The notes below the pieces were generated by a model. That model made no database searches, had not been told where the DNA came from, and saw only the letters and a program-made list of their open reading frames with translations. A DNA stretch of 52,570 bases, from NCBI RefSeq assembly GCF_016107555.1, contig NZ_JABASU010000022.1:1-52570 (forward strand), in the 5' to 3' direction. The translations under genes were made by a program, and so were the position numbers. Shown one piece after another: positions 26,314 to 34,751 of the stretch (position 1 is the first letter of the stretch; each line of letters opens with the position of its first letter). Origin of the DNA: Psychrobacter celer (GTDB lineage: Bacteria > Pseudomonadota > Gammaproteobacteria > Pseudomonadales > Moraxellaceae).

Positions 26314-27567
26314 CTAGAACCAAAATTTCACACCAGCTGTAACGCTACTAGAATCAACAGCTTCGTCTTCTTGACGTCGCAAATCTCTTGCGTTGCCTAA
26401 AGCGGTCTCATAGCTGATACCCACATAAGGCGCGAGCTGACGACTTAACATCTCGTAAGTAAGCCTAACGTCAGCCCCAAACTCATTAAAGCCTTTAGTA
26501 ATATGGTTATCTGTATCATCTTTGCTAAATGCCGTCAGCTCTACTTCTGGAATCACTACCCAATGTTGATCTAAGCGCCACTCATACTCCGCACCTAGAT
26601 CTAGACGAACTTGCCCATCAGTATATAAATAAGCTCTAGCATCGGTTTCGATGAAGTAAGGTGCAGTGCCTGCAATACCAGCCATCACGGCAGATTTATC
26701 ATTTTCGGTATCATAAGCAACACCGGCTTCCCCATTCCAAAAAATACTAAGTGGCTTCCAGTAAGATAGTGAGGTTAAGCTATCAATTTCTTTATCATCT
26801 TTAGTTTGGATACTACCTTCGCTACGTAGCGTTACGCGGTTGCTGTCTGTACCGTACCACGTATCAAACTCATAATTGATTTGATCATCGTCAAATTGAT
26901 AGCCCAAATCGTCTACTGATACGCCCCATAACGGTAAGCTACCCATCATCACAGGCTTACCAAAGCGACCATAGGGAACACCGTTCGAGTAGTCAGGACT
27001 GCGAGCATCGGCTGGTGCTTCGCCACCTTGCATTCCTGACATGTCCATACTGCCATGATCCATGCCCGACATATCCATGCCACTATGATCCATACCTGAC
27101 ATATCGCCCGACATATCCATGCCACTGTGATCCATATCTGACATGTCACCTGACATATCCATACCACTGTGATCCATATCCGACATATCGCCTGACATAT
27201 CCATACCACTATGATCCATATCCGACATATCGCCTGACATATCCATGCCACTATGGTCCATATCTGACATATTGCCCGACATATCCATGCCACTATGGTC
27301 CATATCTGACATATTGCCCGACATATCCATGCCACTATGGTCCATATCTGACATATTGCCCGACATATCCATGCCACTATGGTCCATATCTGACATATTG
27401 CCCGACATATCCATGCTGCTGTGATCCATACCAGACATATCCATACCAGACATGTCCATACTGCCATGATCCATGTTCGACATCTCAGCAGCGTTTGCTA
27501 AAGGTGACATTAGTAGCATCAAAGATGACATGCCAATAAACGGTAGACCTACTTTATATATTTTCAT
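26314..27567 (-). CDS. copB: Copper resistance outer-membrane protein CopB with Met-rich repeats
   Basis: A 417-residue exported protein: signal peptide MKIYKVGLPFIGMSSLMLLMSPLANA, then a Met/His/Asp-rich region of about 140 residues with eight tandem 14-residue units of the form MDHSGMDMSG(N/D)MSD, and a C-terminal beta-barrel domain of the PcoB/CopB family (WGVSVDDLGYQFDDDQINYEFDTWYGTD ... GVKFWF ending in Phe, as outer-membrane barrels do). The repeats should sequester copper in the periplasm. Start chosen at 27,567 on the signal peptide; no strong Shine-Dalgarno is visible and upstream reading overlaps the end of the oxidase gene, suggesting coupling. Repeat number is likely to vary by slippage. 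Confidence 0.92.
   Translation of the reverse strand: MKIYKVGLPFIGMSSLMLLMSPLANAAEMSNMDHGSMDMSGMDMSGMDHSSMDMSGNMSDMDHSGMDMSGNMSDMDHSGMDMSGNMSDMDHSGMDMSGNMSDMDHSGMDMSGDMSDMDHSGMDMSGDMSDMDHSGMDMSGDMSDMDHSGMDMSGDMSGMDHSGMDMSGMDHGSMDMSGMQGGEAPADARSPDYSNGVPYGRFGKPVMMGSLPLWGVSVDDLGYQFDDDQINYEFDTWYGTDSNRVTLRSEGSIQTKDDKEIDSLTSLSYWKPLSIFWNGEAGVAYDTENDKSAVMAGIAGTAPYFIETDARAYLYTDGQVRLDLGAEYEWRLDQHWVVIPEVELTAFSKDDTDNHITKGFNEFGADVRLTYEMLSRQLAPYVGISYETALGNARDLRRQEDEAVDSSSVTAGVKFWF
27046..27480. repeat. Tandem 42-bp coding repeats in copB
   Basis: Eight units of 42 bases (14 codons) plus partial units. Adjacent units are almost identical at the DNA level, falling into two sub-types, MSGNMSD on the start side and MSGDMSD on the end side. 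Such near-identity indicates recent expansion or gene conversion. Confidence 0.9.
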
Positions 27568-27592
27568 AATAAGGCTCATATTCGAAGGTTTA

Positions 27593-29290
27593 TTAAACAA
27601 CGGCAACTTCTCTAAACATCCCTGCTTCCATGTGATAGAGCAAGTGGCAATGCCATGCCCATCTGCCAGCTTCTCCGGTGACATCAAAGCTTATCTTTTG
27701 TGCAGGCTGTACCATTATCGTATGCTTACGTACTTGAAACTCACCTGAAGGCATCCGCAGATCGCTCCACATACCATGCAAATGCATGGGATGATTCATC
27801 ATGGTGTCATTGACTAAGGTAATACGTACGCGCTCGTTGGGCTTAATATTGACCGGTGCGGCATCTTTGAACATAACCCCGTCTAGAGCCCAAATATAGC
27901 GCTCCATGTTTCCCGTCAGATGTATTTCAATCTCTCTGGTGGGTTTGCGCTGCTCTGCCATTATCTCATCGCCGAAAGAGCGCAACTGACTATAATTCAA
28001 AACCTTTCTATCAATGTTACGTAGATTAATACCAGGGTCATCAAGGTTCATACGCGGACTATCAACGCGCATATCGGACTTAAAGTCATATTCTGTTTTG
28101 GCATGTTTAGCGTTATAGCCATTCGATCCCATGGCGCCCATCATGTCGGCCATCGTCAGCCATTCGATTTTGTCCATAGCAGGTATCGCAGGACGAGCAC
28201 CTTTTTTGGTAGCAAGCGTTGTCGCAACATAGCCTGACCGATCTATGTTTTGAGCAAATATGGTATGCGCGTCTTTAGTGGGCGTCACGATGACATCATA
28301 AGTCTCGGCCACCCCAATACGGAAATCATCGATATCGACGGGACTGACATCAATCCCATCCGTCGCGACGACTTTCATTTTTAGGCCGGGGATGCGTACA
28401 TCAAATATCGTCTGCGCTGAACCATTAATAAAACGTAGTTTGACAGGCTGTCCAGCCTTGACAAGTTGCGTCCAGTTAGCCGCTGTGGTTTTACCATTCA
28501 TCAGATAGGTAAAGGTTTTTTCACCAGACAGATCAGTAAAGTCTGTCGGCATCATCCGCATCTGATTCCACATTTTGCGCTTATCAAAAGCAGCTTTTAG
28601 ATCTGTTGCGGCAATATCGGACAGTAGCTTTTTAAAATCTGGTAAATGATAATTATCAAAGTCTGCGCGTTGCTTTAATAGTTTAACCAAGTTGTGCGGG
28701 TCACGGTGCGTCCAATCACTGAGCAAAATGACATGGTCTTCCTCGATAGGATAGCGTTCGCGCCCTTTAGGTTCAATCACAATAGCCCCGCGCATACCGG
28801 TCTGCTCTTGGAAGCCAGTATGCGAGTGATACCAATAAGTGCCTGACTGTGTCAGTTTAAATTTGTACGTGAAGGTGCTACCCGCAGGAATACCATCAAA
28901 GCTGATACCCGGTACGCCATCCATCTCAAACGGCACTAAGAGGCCATGCCAGTGAATAGAGGTCGACTCATTCAGCTGATTATGGACTCGAATGGTGACC
29001 GTATCGCCTTCTTGCATCTTAAGCGTTGGCGCAGGCAGTGAGTCATTTATCAGCGTTGCCATGCTTGACTTGCCGTTGACCGTTATCATCTTCTCACTGA
29101 CATAAAGATCAAATTCATTACCCGTTAGTATAGGTACAATGTGATCGGCTCTATCACTATTGACTACGACATTTTGGCTTTTAGTTAAAGCACTATTAGC
29201 CATCGTCGGTAGTGTGGATAGCATCGACGCGCCGAGCAAGGTGGATGACCCTGTCAAAAAACGCCTGCGGTTAAATCTGTTTTTATTCAT
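27593..29290 (-). CDS. copA: Multicopper oxidase CopA (PcoA family), Tat-exported
   Basis: A 565-residue periplasmic copper oxidase with a twin-arginine signal (NRRRFLTGSSTLLGASML). Copper-binding motifs are all present: HWHGLLVPFEMDG, WYHSHTGFQEQ, then near the C-terminus HPMHLHGMWSD and HCHLLYHMEAGMF with the type 1 site Cys. It oxidises Cu(I) to less toxic Cu(II). The central DMMGAMGSNGY stretch is Met-containing but much shorter than in many PcoA proteins; the Met-rich role appears to have moved to CopB. It ends just upstream of copB in the same operon. Its signal peptide makes it a client of tatABC at 18,192. Confidence 0.95.
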   Translation of the reverse strand: MNKNRFNRRRFLTGSSTLLGASMLSTLPTMANSALTKSQNVVVNSDRADHIVPILTGNEFDLYVSEKMITVNGKSSMATLINDSLPAPTLKMQEGDTVTIRVHNQLNESTSIHWHGLLVPFEMDGVPGISFDGIPAGSTFTYKFKLTQSGTYWYHSHTGFQEQTGMRGAIVIEPKGRERYPIEEDHVILLSDWTHRDPHNLVKLLKQRADFDNYHLPDFKKLLSDIAATDLKAAFDKRKMWNQMRMMPTDFTDLSGEKTFTYLMNGKTTAANWTQLVKAGQPVKLRFINGSAQTIFDVRIPGLKMKVVATDGIDVSPVDIDDFRIGVAETYDVIVTPTKDAHTIFAQNIDRSGYVATTLATKKGARPAIPAMDKIEWLTMADMMGAMGSNGYNAKHAKTEYDFKSDMRVDSPRMNLDDPGINLRNIDRKVLNYSQLRSFGDEIMAEQRKPTREIEIHLTGNMERYIWALDGVMFKDAAPVNIKPNERVRITLVNDTMMNHPMHLHGMWSDLRMPSGEFQVRKHTIMVQPAQKISFDVTGEAGRWAWHCHLLYHMEAGMFREVAVV

Positions 29291-29357
29291 AATATTGACC
29301 TAAGTTAATCCATGAAATGAGAGTTGAACTTATATATCTGATAACTTATTAATAGAA

Positions 29358-29987
29358 CTACATCTGCTGCGCTGGCGACTCAATAGCCGCATACACTTGA
29401 GTGCTGCCATCCTTGTTCAATTGCATGACTTTATAGGGCATAAATTTATCTTGATATTCCATGCCCGGACTACCAACTGGCATACTCGGTACCGCAAGAC
29501 CGATGGAATCAGTTGGCGGATTGGCTAGAAACTGTGCCATGTATTTGGCAGGAACGTGACCTTCAAAAACATAACCATTAGTAGTGACGGTGGTATGACA
29601 AGAGCGCATTTGCTGCGGGACACCGTAACGCTCTTTAAATAAAGATAAATCTGTAACGTCTTGCGCAGTTGCGCTTAGACCATGACCTTCGGCATAGCCT
29701 ACCCATTCTTTGCAGCAGCCACAATTAGCATCTTTGTAAACTGTAGCCGAGACGTTTTGTAGAATTGTCGACCCAGTACCTGAATTAGCACTGACAGACA
29801 TCATTTGCGGTTGTGGTTGCTCTATTTGAGCACTTTTGGTGGCAAGCGTTGGCTCAGTTTGAGTAGAATTTGAAACACTAGTATCGGGCTGACTACAAGC
29901 CATTACTGTTGACGTTGCTACTAGTAAAAGAGCAGAAGCTGATACCTTTTTATGTCCATTGCCCATTATATTTATATAGCGTCTCAT
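29358..29987 (-). CDS. DUF411-domain metal-binding lipoprotein
   Basis: A 209-residue protein with a lipoprotein signal (LLLVATSTVMAC, lipobox cysteine near residue 31) and a DUF411 domain: ATVYKDANCGCCKEWVGYAEGHGL, where CGCC is the putative metal site, then MRSCHTTVTTNGYVFEGHVPAKYMAQFL and a final AVPSMPVGSPGMEYQDKFMPYKVM. Members occur in copper and silver clusters; the mechanism is unknown. AGGAG six bases before ATG 29,987 fixes the start. It sits directly upstream of the oxidase gene. Confidence 0.88.
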   Translation of the reverse strand: MRRYINIMGNGHKKVSASALLLVATSTVMACSQPDTSVSNSTQTEPTLATKSAQIEQPQPQMMSVSANSGTGSTILQNVSATVYKDANCGCCKEWVGYAEGHGLSATAQDVTDLSLFKERYGVPQQMRSCHTTVTTNGYVFEGHVPAKYMAQFLANPPTDSIGLAVPSMPVGSPGMEYQDKFMPYKVMQLNKDGSTQVYAAIESPAQQM

Positions 29988-30126
29988 AACTTACTCCTAA
30001 GCGTCTGCTTATCTGTTGAACCTTCTAAAGATTTATACCCTATAACTAAGTGTAGTATAGGCAAAGTTTAAATCCCAAAAGGCAGCACTATTTAGCACTG
30101 CGCTTTTATAAAGGAATATGGAAGAA

Positions 30127-30723
30127 TTAATGCTGCATTCCAGCTCCACCTTCTGACATATCCATCATGTCGCTATTCAGTGACATATCCATCATGTCAT
30201 CATCCAGTCTAGTGGTTAGCATGGTATACTGATTCTCATTTAACTCAGGTAGTGATCTAATAAAAGCGACCATTGCCCACATTCTATCGTCGTCATGAGA
30301 AGCACCCCATGCTGGCATGCCTGATGCCATAATACCGTGCTTAATCGCCCAAAAACTTTGCTGAGCTCCTGCATCCGTTTTATAACGATCAACTACTTGC
30401 GCATTAGTGAAATTAGGTGGCTTAGGGTATAGACTCTCACTAAAATCAGTGCTCTCTACCCCAGGAGACAAATGGCAGCCTGCGCACATATCTTTGTAAT
30501 CGGCACCGCCTGAGCTAATCATCTCTACTTTTTCTAAATCTGGAACAATAATGTCCTTGCTAGCGTAGGCTATTGAACGGGTGCGAGCCGTCTCCAAGAA
30601 ATTATAAACCAATGGACTATGTCCTTGATCAGCGCCAATATTAATGACACCACTCATAACCACAGTAAAGACACCAACAATAGCGACCACGACAGTGAAA
30701 AGTACTCCTAGTAAAAACTTCAT
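30127..30723 (-). CDS. Cytochrome c family protein with Met-rich tail
   Basis: A 198-residue protein with an N-terminal membrane anchor or signal (FLLGVLFTVVVAIVGVFTVVMSG), a single haem c motif CAGCH at about residue 81, and distal Met ligand candidates in IKHGIMASGMPAWGAS. The last 25 residues are rich in Met and Asp (DDDMMDMSLNSDMMDMSEGGAGM), echoing the CopB repeats. It may pass electrons from or to the copper oxidase. It is expressed in the same direction as the copper operon. The link to copper is inferred from context and the tail. Confidence 0.85.
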   Translation of the reverse strand: MKFLLGVLFTVVVAIVGVFTVVMSGVINIGADQGHSPLVYNFLETARTRSIAYASKDIIVPDLEKVEMISSGGADYKDMCAGCHLSPGVESTDFSESLYPKPPNFTNAQVVDRYKTDAGAQQSFWAIKHGIMASGMPAWGASHDDDRMWAMVAFIRSLPELNENQYTMLTTRLDDDMMDMSLNSDMMDMSEGGAGMQH

Positions 30724-30787
30724 GGGTTTATCCTAAAATCCATTTTCTTTAATACCCTACTCTTAGCGTCTACAAATATTTCCTACA

Positions 30788-30830
30788 AACCCTTATTACT
30801 GATTGATGAAACTATCTAGCAGTAATAAAG
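30788..30830 (-). terminator. Probable terminator after the small Met-rich gene
   Basis: TTATTACTG and CAGTAATAA form a 9-bp stem with a long loop, 20-60 bases after the stop of the gene at 30,849 on the minus strand. No strong U-run, so moderate confidence. Confidence 0.4.
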
Positions 30831-30848
30831 GATTTATAAAATCAATGT

Positions 30849-31127
30849 TTAAGAGTCACTTTTATCTGTTACGCAGTGCTTTTGATACATTTGTTTCATT
30901 TTACCCATGTTAGCCATCATTGATTTCATAGCGGGATCGTTCATATCCATTTTGCTATGATCCATTTTTTGCATCATTTGCATATGCTTTTCCATTTTTT
31001 CACAGTTCATCTGATCTTTTTCAGCGTGCATTTTAGGATCATGTGCTAGAGCTGAGGTTGAAACGACTAGAGCGACGGCAGTGGCTACGATTGCTTTAGG
31101 TAAAGACTTTGATTTAAAGAGTGACAT
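30849..31127 (-). CDS. Small periplasmic Met/His-rich protein
   Basis: A 92-residue protein: signal peptide ending SALA, then HDPKMHAEKDQMNCEKMEKHMQMMQKMDHSKMDMNDPAMKSMMANMGKMKQMYQKHC. The density of Met, His and Lys with two cysteines suggests a soluble periplasmic copper-binding buffer. I know of no named family with certainty. A CopR/CusR-like operator lies about 105 bases upstream (31,230), so it is probably copper-induced. Confidence 0.75.
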   Translation of the reverse strand: MSLFKSKSLPKAIVATAVALVVSTSALAHDPKMHAEKDQMNCEKMEKHMQMMQKMDHSKMDMNDPAMKSMMANMGKMKQMYQKHCVTDKSDS

Positions 31128-31222
31128 GGTTAATCCTTAATTGATTTAGTTGAGGGTACATAAAGCTTTAGGATATTAATTCAGTCTAAAGCATAACTTA
31201 TTGATTCTGACAGAGAGATGAC

Positions 31223-31250
31223 AGCAAGATGACAATATTGTCATCTTGCT
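31223..31250. promoter_or_regulatory. Perfect 28-bp palindrome containing a CusR/CopR-type operator
   Basis: AGCAAGATGACAAT is followed immediately by its exact complement. The core TGACAATATTGTCA (31,230-31,243) fits the CusR/CopR box TGACAA-NN-TTGTCA. It lies between the two small periplasmic genes, upstream of the Met-rich one. It can also form a hairpin in RNA, so a dual role as a terminator for the gene at 31,262 is possible. Confidence 0.75.
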
Positions 31251-31261
31251 ACTTTTATATT

Positions 31262-31588
31262 TTAATGCTGCACGTATTCATTTAGTATGGCATCAGCATT
31301 TCTATCACGATCGCTACCATATTTTTTTATAAAATACTTTTCAGACTGCAGATGTTGATCTTGATGCTGAACTTGGCAAGCGACTCGTGCATCAACATAG
31401 CTTTTCATTTGAGCATCAGACATCTGCGCGTTATTGTGATCTAGATTTCTGGCAAACGTAGTTAAGTTATCGCAATTATCGATAATTGAAGTGCTTAGAT
31501 TGGTAGTATGCGCATTAGCTGCTGATATACCGATAAGCATCGAAGCGGATAGCAGCACCACTTTTTTGAATGAACGATAGCTTTTCAT
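31262..31588 (-). CDS. Hypothetical periplasmic protein
   Basis: A 108-residue protein with a signal peptide (VVLLSASMLIGISAANA) and a mature part containing two cysteines (DNCDNLTTFARNLDHN and ARVACQVQHQDQHLQSEKYF). I do not recognise the family. It is divergent from the two-component genes, and the shared 227-base gap has a CusR-like box (31,732), so it is probably copper-regulated. Confidence 0.65.
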   Translation of the reverse strand: MKSYRSFKKVVLLSASMLIGISAANAHTTNLSTSIIDNCDNLTTFARNLDHNNAQMSDAQMKSYVDARVACQVQHQDQHLQSEKYFIKKYGSDRDRNADAILNEYVQH

Positions 31589-31731
31589 ATAACATCCTTA
31601 ATAAATTATTAAATATTGAAACTAATTACCTGTAGTAATAATTCATAGTAGCTACTCGTATCAAGAATGAGCCGCTATGTACTATAGGTATAGATTAACA
31701 AACGAAGACTGACCATTTGATGACGAGCGCA

Positions 31732-31745
31732 TGACATCTTTGTCA
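31732..31745. promoter_or_regulatory. CusR/CopR-type operator in the divergent promoter region
   Basis: TGACATCTTTGTCA differs from the palindromic TGACAA-NN-TTGTCA box by one base. A further TTGTCA half-site follows at about 31,760 and a TATTATAAAAT -10-like region at about 31,782, placing the box just upstream of the regulator gene promoter. Likely controls the divergent genes at 31,588 and 31,816. Confidence 0.65.
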
Positions 31746-31815
31746 GATACCAGTCCGTTTTGTCATTTATATTGATTTGGGTATTATAAAATCATAATTA
31801 TATTGAAGGATTACT

Positions 31816-32550
31816 ATGAAAGTACTACTAGTAGAAGATGAATTAAAACTCGGCGAATATGTAAAAAAAGGCTTAAGTGAAGCAGGCTTCATTGTTGATC
31901 ATCAGCTGACAGGTTTAGATGGCTACCATGCTATGATGACTGAAGAGTTTAGCGTGATACTCATGGATGTTATGCTGCCTGATGTTAGCGGTTTTAAGCT
32001 AGTACGTAATTACCGAGCGGCTGGCAAGCATACGCCAGTGTTATTTCTAACCGCAAAAGATGATTTAGATGACAAAATCAAGGGGATTGAGATTGGCGGT
32101 GATGATTATCTGACCAAACCTTTTGCCTTTGCAGAGTTAATAGTCAGGATAAAAAGCTTATTACGACGCGCCAATCAAGCCGACTATAAAAGTACGCTCA
32201 TGCAAATAGCGGATCTCAAAATGGACATTGCCAAGCGCACTGTACATAGAGGAGACACGCCCATTAAACTAACCGCAAAAGAGTTCTCCCTATTACAGTT
32301 TCTATTAGAGCGCCGCGGTGAAGTATTACCACGCTCAATCATTGCTTCACAAGTATGGGATATGAACTTTGATAACGATACTAATGTGATTGATGTGGCA
32401 ATAAGACGTCTGCGTATAAAAATAGACGATGAGTTTGATACCAAGCTAATTCATACTGTGCGTGCCATGGGCTACCGATTAGATGCTGTCGACGTTTCAG
32501 CTAGTAATAAAGCTGCCAGCGAAACGGAAGATAGCCAATATGATAAATAG
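31816..32550 (+). CDS. copR: CusR/CopR-like heavy-metal response regulator
   Basis: A 244-residue OmpR-family regulator. Receiver: Glu7-Asp8, phospho-acceptor Asp51 in VILMDVMLPDVSGF, Thr in LFLTAKD, Lys in YLTKPF. Winged helix: LTAKEFSLLQFLLERRGEVLPRSIIASQVWDMNFD and VIDVAIRRLRIKIDDEFD...IHTVRAMGYRLD, close to CusR/CopR/PcoR. The dyads at 31,230 and 31,732 fit its expected binding sites. AAGGA lies nine bases before ATG 31,816. Its 3' end overlaps the kinase gene by 11 bases. Confidence 0.92.
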   Translation: MKVLLVEDELKLGEYVKKGLSEAGFIVDHQLTGLDGYHAMMTEEFSVILMDVMLPDVSGFKLVRNYRAAGKHTPVLFLTAKDDLDDKIKGIEIGGDDYLTKPFAFAELIVRIKSLLRRANQADYKSTLMQIADLKMDIAKRTVHRGDTPIKLTAKEFSLLQFLLERRGEVLPRSIIASQVWDMNFDNDTNVIDVAIRRLRIKIDDEFDTKLIHTVRAMGYRLDAVDVSASNKAASETEDSQYDK

Positions 32551-34093
32551 ATTGGACAATCGACGCTTACCCTTACTATGGCGAACTGTGTTTTTATTGA
32601 CGATATTTGTCGTTTTATCGCAGTTGATAATCTATATCTGGGTACAGCACTCTGTTAAAGGCCATTTTGAGCAAATGGATGCTGAAATCATTACCCACGC
32701 AGCCTTTAATCTACGTAAGCGCGTAACAGAGGCGGATAACCAAATAGCCTCTCAGACACTACCTAAGCCTCAAAGTCCATCAAACACTCAACAACCGCTA
32801 AGCTCGAAAGCTTCTTCAAATCTACTTCCTACAATAGCCACAGAAAATGATGATCACCTGCATTCATCAGCGCTAGATTACGATCTAAAAACTATCATTG
32901 CTGATAAAGAGGGGCGATTGCTATCTAGTACTCCCAAAAACTTTGCTAATGAATTAAGTGCCGACTTTAACCTATTATCATTACAGCAAAATCATGATGA
33001 CAGACAGTTTGTAATAAATATTAAAGACAGACGTTATCGAGCTATGGTTATTGGAGACGATGACATGCTTGCCCTTATCGCCTTACCCATTGACGTGCAT
33101 CATCAGTATTTATTACAGTTTAACCGTCAACTTAGTCTGATCCTATTTGCCATCACACTACTGTTGGTTTCAATAGCAGCCTTAAGCGTGTATTGGGGTT
33201 TTGCTCCTTTATCCACTATCGTGCAAAGGATGAAAGGTATTCATCCTGAAAGATTGAGCGAAAGAGTAATAGTTAGTGATATGCCATTAGAGCTAAGACC
33301 TTTAGCAGAATCCTATAACTCGATGATGGCTAAGCTTGAAAGCAATTTTGAGTCGTTGTCGCGATTTTCAGACAATATCGCGCATGAGCTACGCACGCCA
33401 ATAGCAACGCTGATTACGCAAACGCAAGTCATGTTAAATAAGCCTAGAGAGGAAGAGGAATATGTCGAACAATTACATCAGCAACATGACACCTTAGAGC
33501 AATTATCGGCGATGATTAACAACATGCTACTGCTAGCAAAAACCCAAAAAGGACTGAGTGATTCGCAAGTGACTACTGTAGATACTGAGGTCCTAATCAA
33601 TAAGCTGTTAGATTACTTTGAAATGATTGCCGAGGATCGTAAAATAACTTTTGTAAAATTAGGAGATTTTAAGGCAGTATTAGGCGATGAAGGTTTATTA
33701 CAAAGGCTATTTGCTAATCTGCTATCAAACGCGATCTACTACGCCGCTAGTAATAGCGTCGTCACAATATCAGCCACTGTCAACACTCCAAATACTTCCG
33801 TTAATAATTATAAGATGCTTGAAGACGATCAAAGTAACACTCAAACCGCGAAGCAATCTTGGCTAGAGATAACTTTTACTAACCTTCTAGAAAAACCTCT
33901 AAACCAAAGCGAAGCAGATCGATTGTTTGAGCGCTTTTATCGTCATGATAAAACTAGCCAGCACCATTCAGGATCAGGTTTGGGTTTATCTATCGTTCAG
34001 GCTATTGCTAATGCTCATAAAGGGACGGTCAATATCACTAACAAAGATGAGTATTGTTTTGAAGTTACTGTAGGATTATTGATTGCTAAGTAG
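32540..34093 (+). CDS. copS: CusS/CopS-like heavy-metal sensor histidine kinase
   Basis: A 517-residue kinase: membrane helix at about residues 14-36, a periplasmic sensor of ~150 residues with a Ser/Pro-rich insert (PKPQSPSNTQQPLSSKASS), helix at about 200-220, HAMP, and His282 in DNIAHELRTPIATL. ATPase motifs NLLSNAIYYA and GSGLGLSIVQAI are present; the first G box is less obvious. ATG 32,540 overlaps the regulator's stop. The last codons and stop (AAG TAG, 34,088-34,093) fall inside the left end of a dispersed repeat (copy C), so the native C-terminus may have been replaced. Confidence 0.9.
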   Translation: MINRLDNRRLPLLWRTVFLLTIFVVLSQLIIYIWVQHSVKGHFEQMDAEIITHAAFNLRKRVTEADNQIASQTLPKPQSPSNTQQPLSSKASSNLLPTIATENDDHLHSSALDYDLKTIIADKEGRLLSSTPKNFANELSADFNLLSLQQNHDDRQFVINIKDRRYRAMVIGDDDMLALIALPIDVHHQYLLQFNRQLSLILFAITLLLVSIAALSVYWGFAPLSTIVQRMKGIHPERLSERVIVSDMPLELRPLAESYNSMMAKLESNFESLSRFSDNIAHELRTPIATLITQTQVMLNKPREEEEYVEQLHQQHDTLEQLSAMINNMLLLAKTQKGLSDSQVTTVDTEVLINKLLDYFEMIAEDRKITFVKLGDFKAVLGDEGLLQRLFANLLSNAIYYAASNSVVTISATVNTPNTSVNNYKMLEDDQSNTQTAKQSWLEITFTNLLEKPLNQSEADRLFERFYRHDKTSQHHSGSGLGLSIVQAIANAHKGTVNITNKDEYCFEVTVGLLIAK

Positions 34094-34262
34094 CATACAC
34101 CTCAATATCCTAGTGTTCAAAATATTAATAATATGTAGACCTACTATAGGTCTATTTTATTTTGATAAGTCGAAAGGCTCTGAATGCTATTATTCATATA
34201 GTGTATAAGGCTAGATTATGAAGTCTAATTTTCTTAGGTGATGTTGTTGATATGGGGGTTTG
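34087..34262 (+). repeat. Dispersed ~178-bp element, copy C
   Basis: Begins TAAGTAGCATACACCTCAAT, aligning without gaps to the left end of copy D (TTAGGTGGCACACACCCCAA), and ends TTAGGTGATGTTGTTGATATGGGGGTTTG. It includes a perfect hairpin AGACCTActaTAGGTCT. Its left end supplies the stop codon of the copper sensor kinase gene; its right end joins the middle of an integrase gene. Confidence 0.7.
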
Positions 34263-34720
34263 ATGCAGGCCGTATTGTATTTAAGGCCACAAAAAATGGT
34301 TCTGACTATTATATGCCTACAGGTGATATCCTACAGGCCATTTTAAAAGAGCGTAAAAGGCTTAGTAGTGGTGAAGAATGGGTGTTCCCAAGTGACTTGA
34401 AAAGAAGTAATAATCATGTCAAAAACTTAAGCGGTAGTTACAAGGCTATTTCTAAAAAGGCTGGCTTGTATATTACACCGCATGATTTGCGCCGTACATT
34501 TGGCACAGTGGCTAATAGTTTAAACGTGAACTACCCTGTATTAAAAAGATTACTAAACCATCGTGAGGCGAAGTCTAGCGATGATGTGACATTACAATAC
34601 ATTCAAGTATCGCAGCGCCAACTGCGAGATGCTTTAAATGAAATTGAAAATTTATACTGTAAACGTATCAATCTGAGCCAAGATGAAGTTATAGATAAGA
34701 TATGGAACTTTCCTAAATAA
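34259..34720 (+). pseudogene. int: Tyrosine recombinase (integrase), C-terminal fragment
   Basis: The catalytic half of a phage/island-type integrase: FDAGRIVFKATKNGSDYYMPT, then the R...H...Y triad region in ITPHDLRRTFGTVANSL, LLNHREAKSSDDVTLQYIQVSQ. The first catalytic Arg and all of the DNA-binding N-terminal domains are missing; the sequence starts at the right end of dispersed element copy C. Without that Arg and the arm/core-binding domains it cannot work. A tRNA 3' fragment 1.5 kb further on is the likely attachment site of the element it once served. Confidence 0.88.
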
Positions 34721-34751
34721 TTTTACTCATCTAGGGCAGCTCCATAACTTA

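Noticed and set aside
26949..27480. Possible CRISPR array (regular repeats of about 42 bp)
   Set aside because: There are no unique spacers; the repeats are contiguous coding units of CopB and no cas genes are present.
27015..27539. Open frames on both strands across the copB repeats
   Set aside because: They exist only because the 42-bp repeat has no stops in other frames; composition (Cys/Tyr/Pro or Trp/Ile rich) is not protein-like and the CopB frame has the signal peptide and barrel domain.
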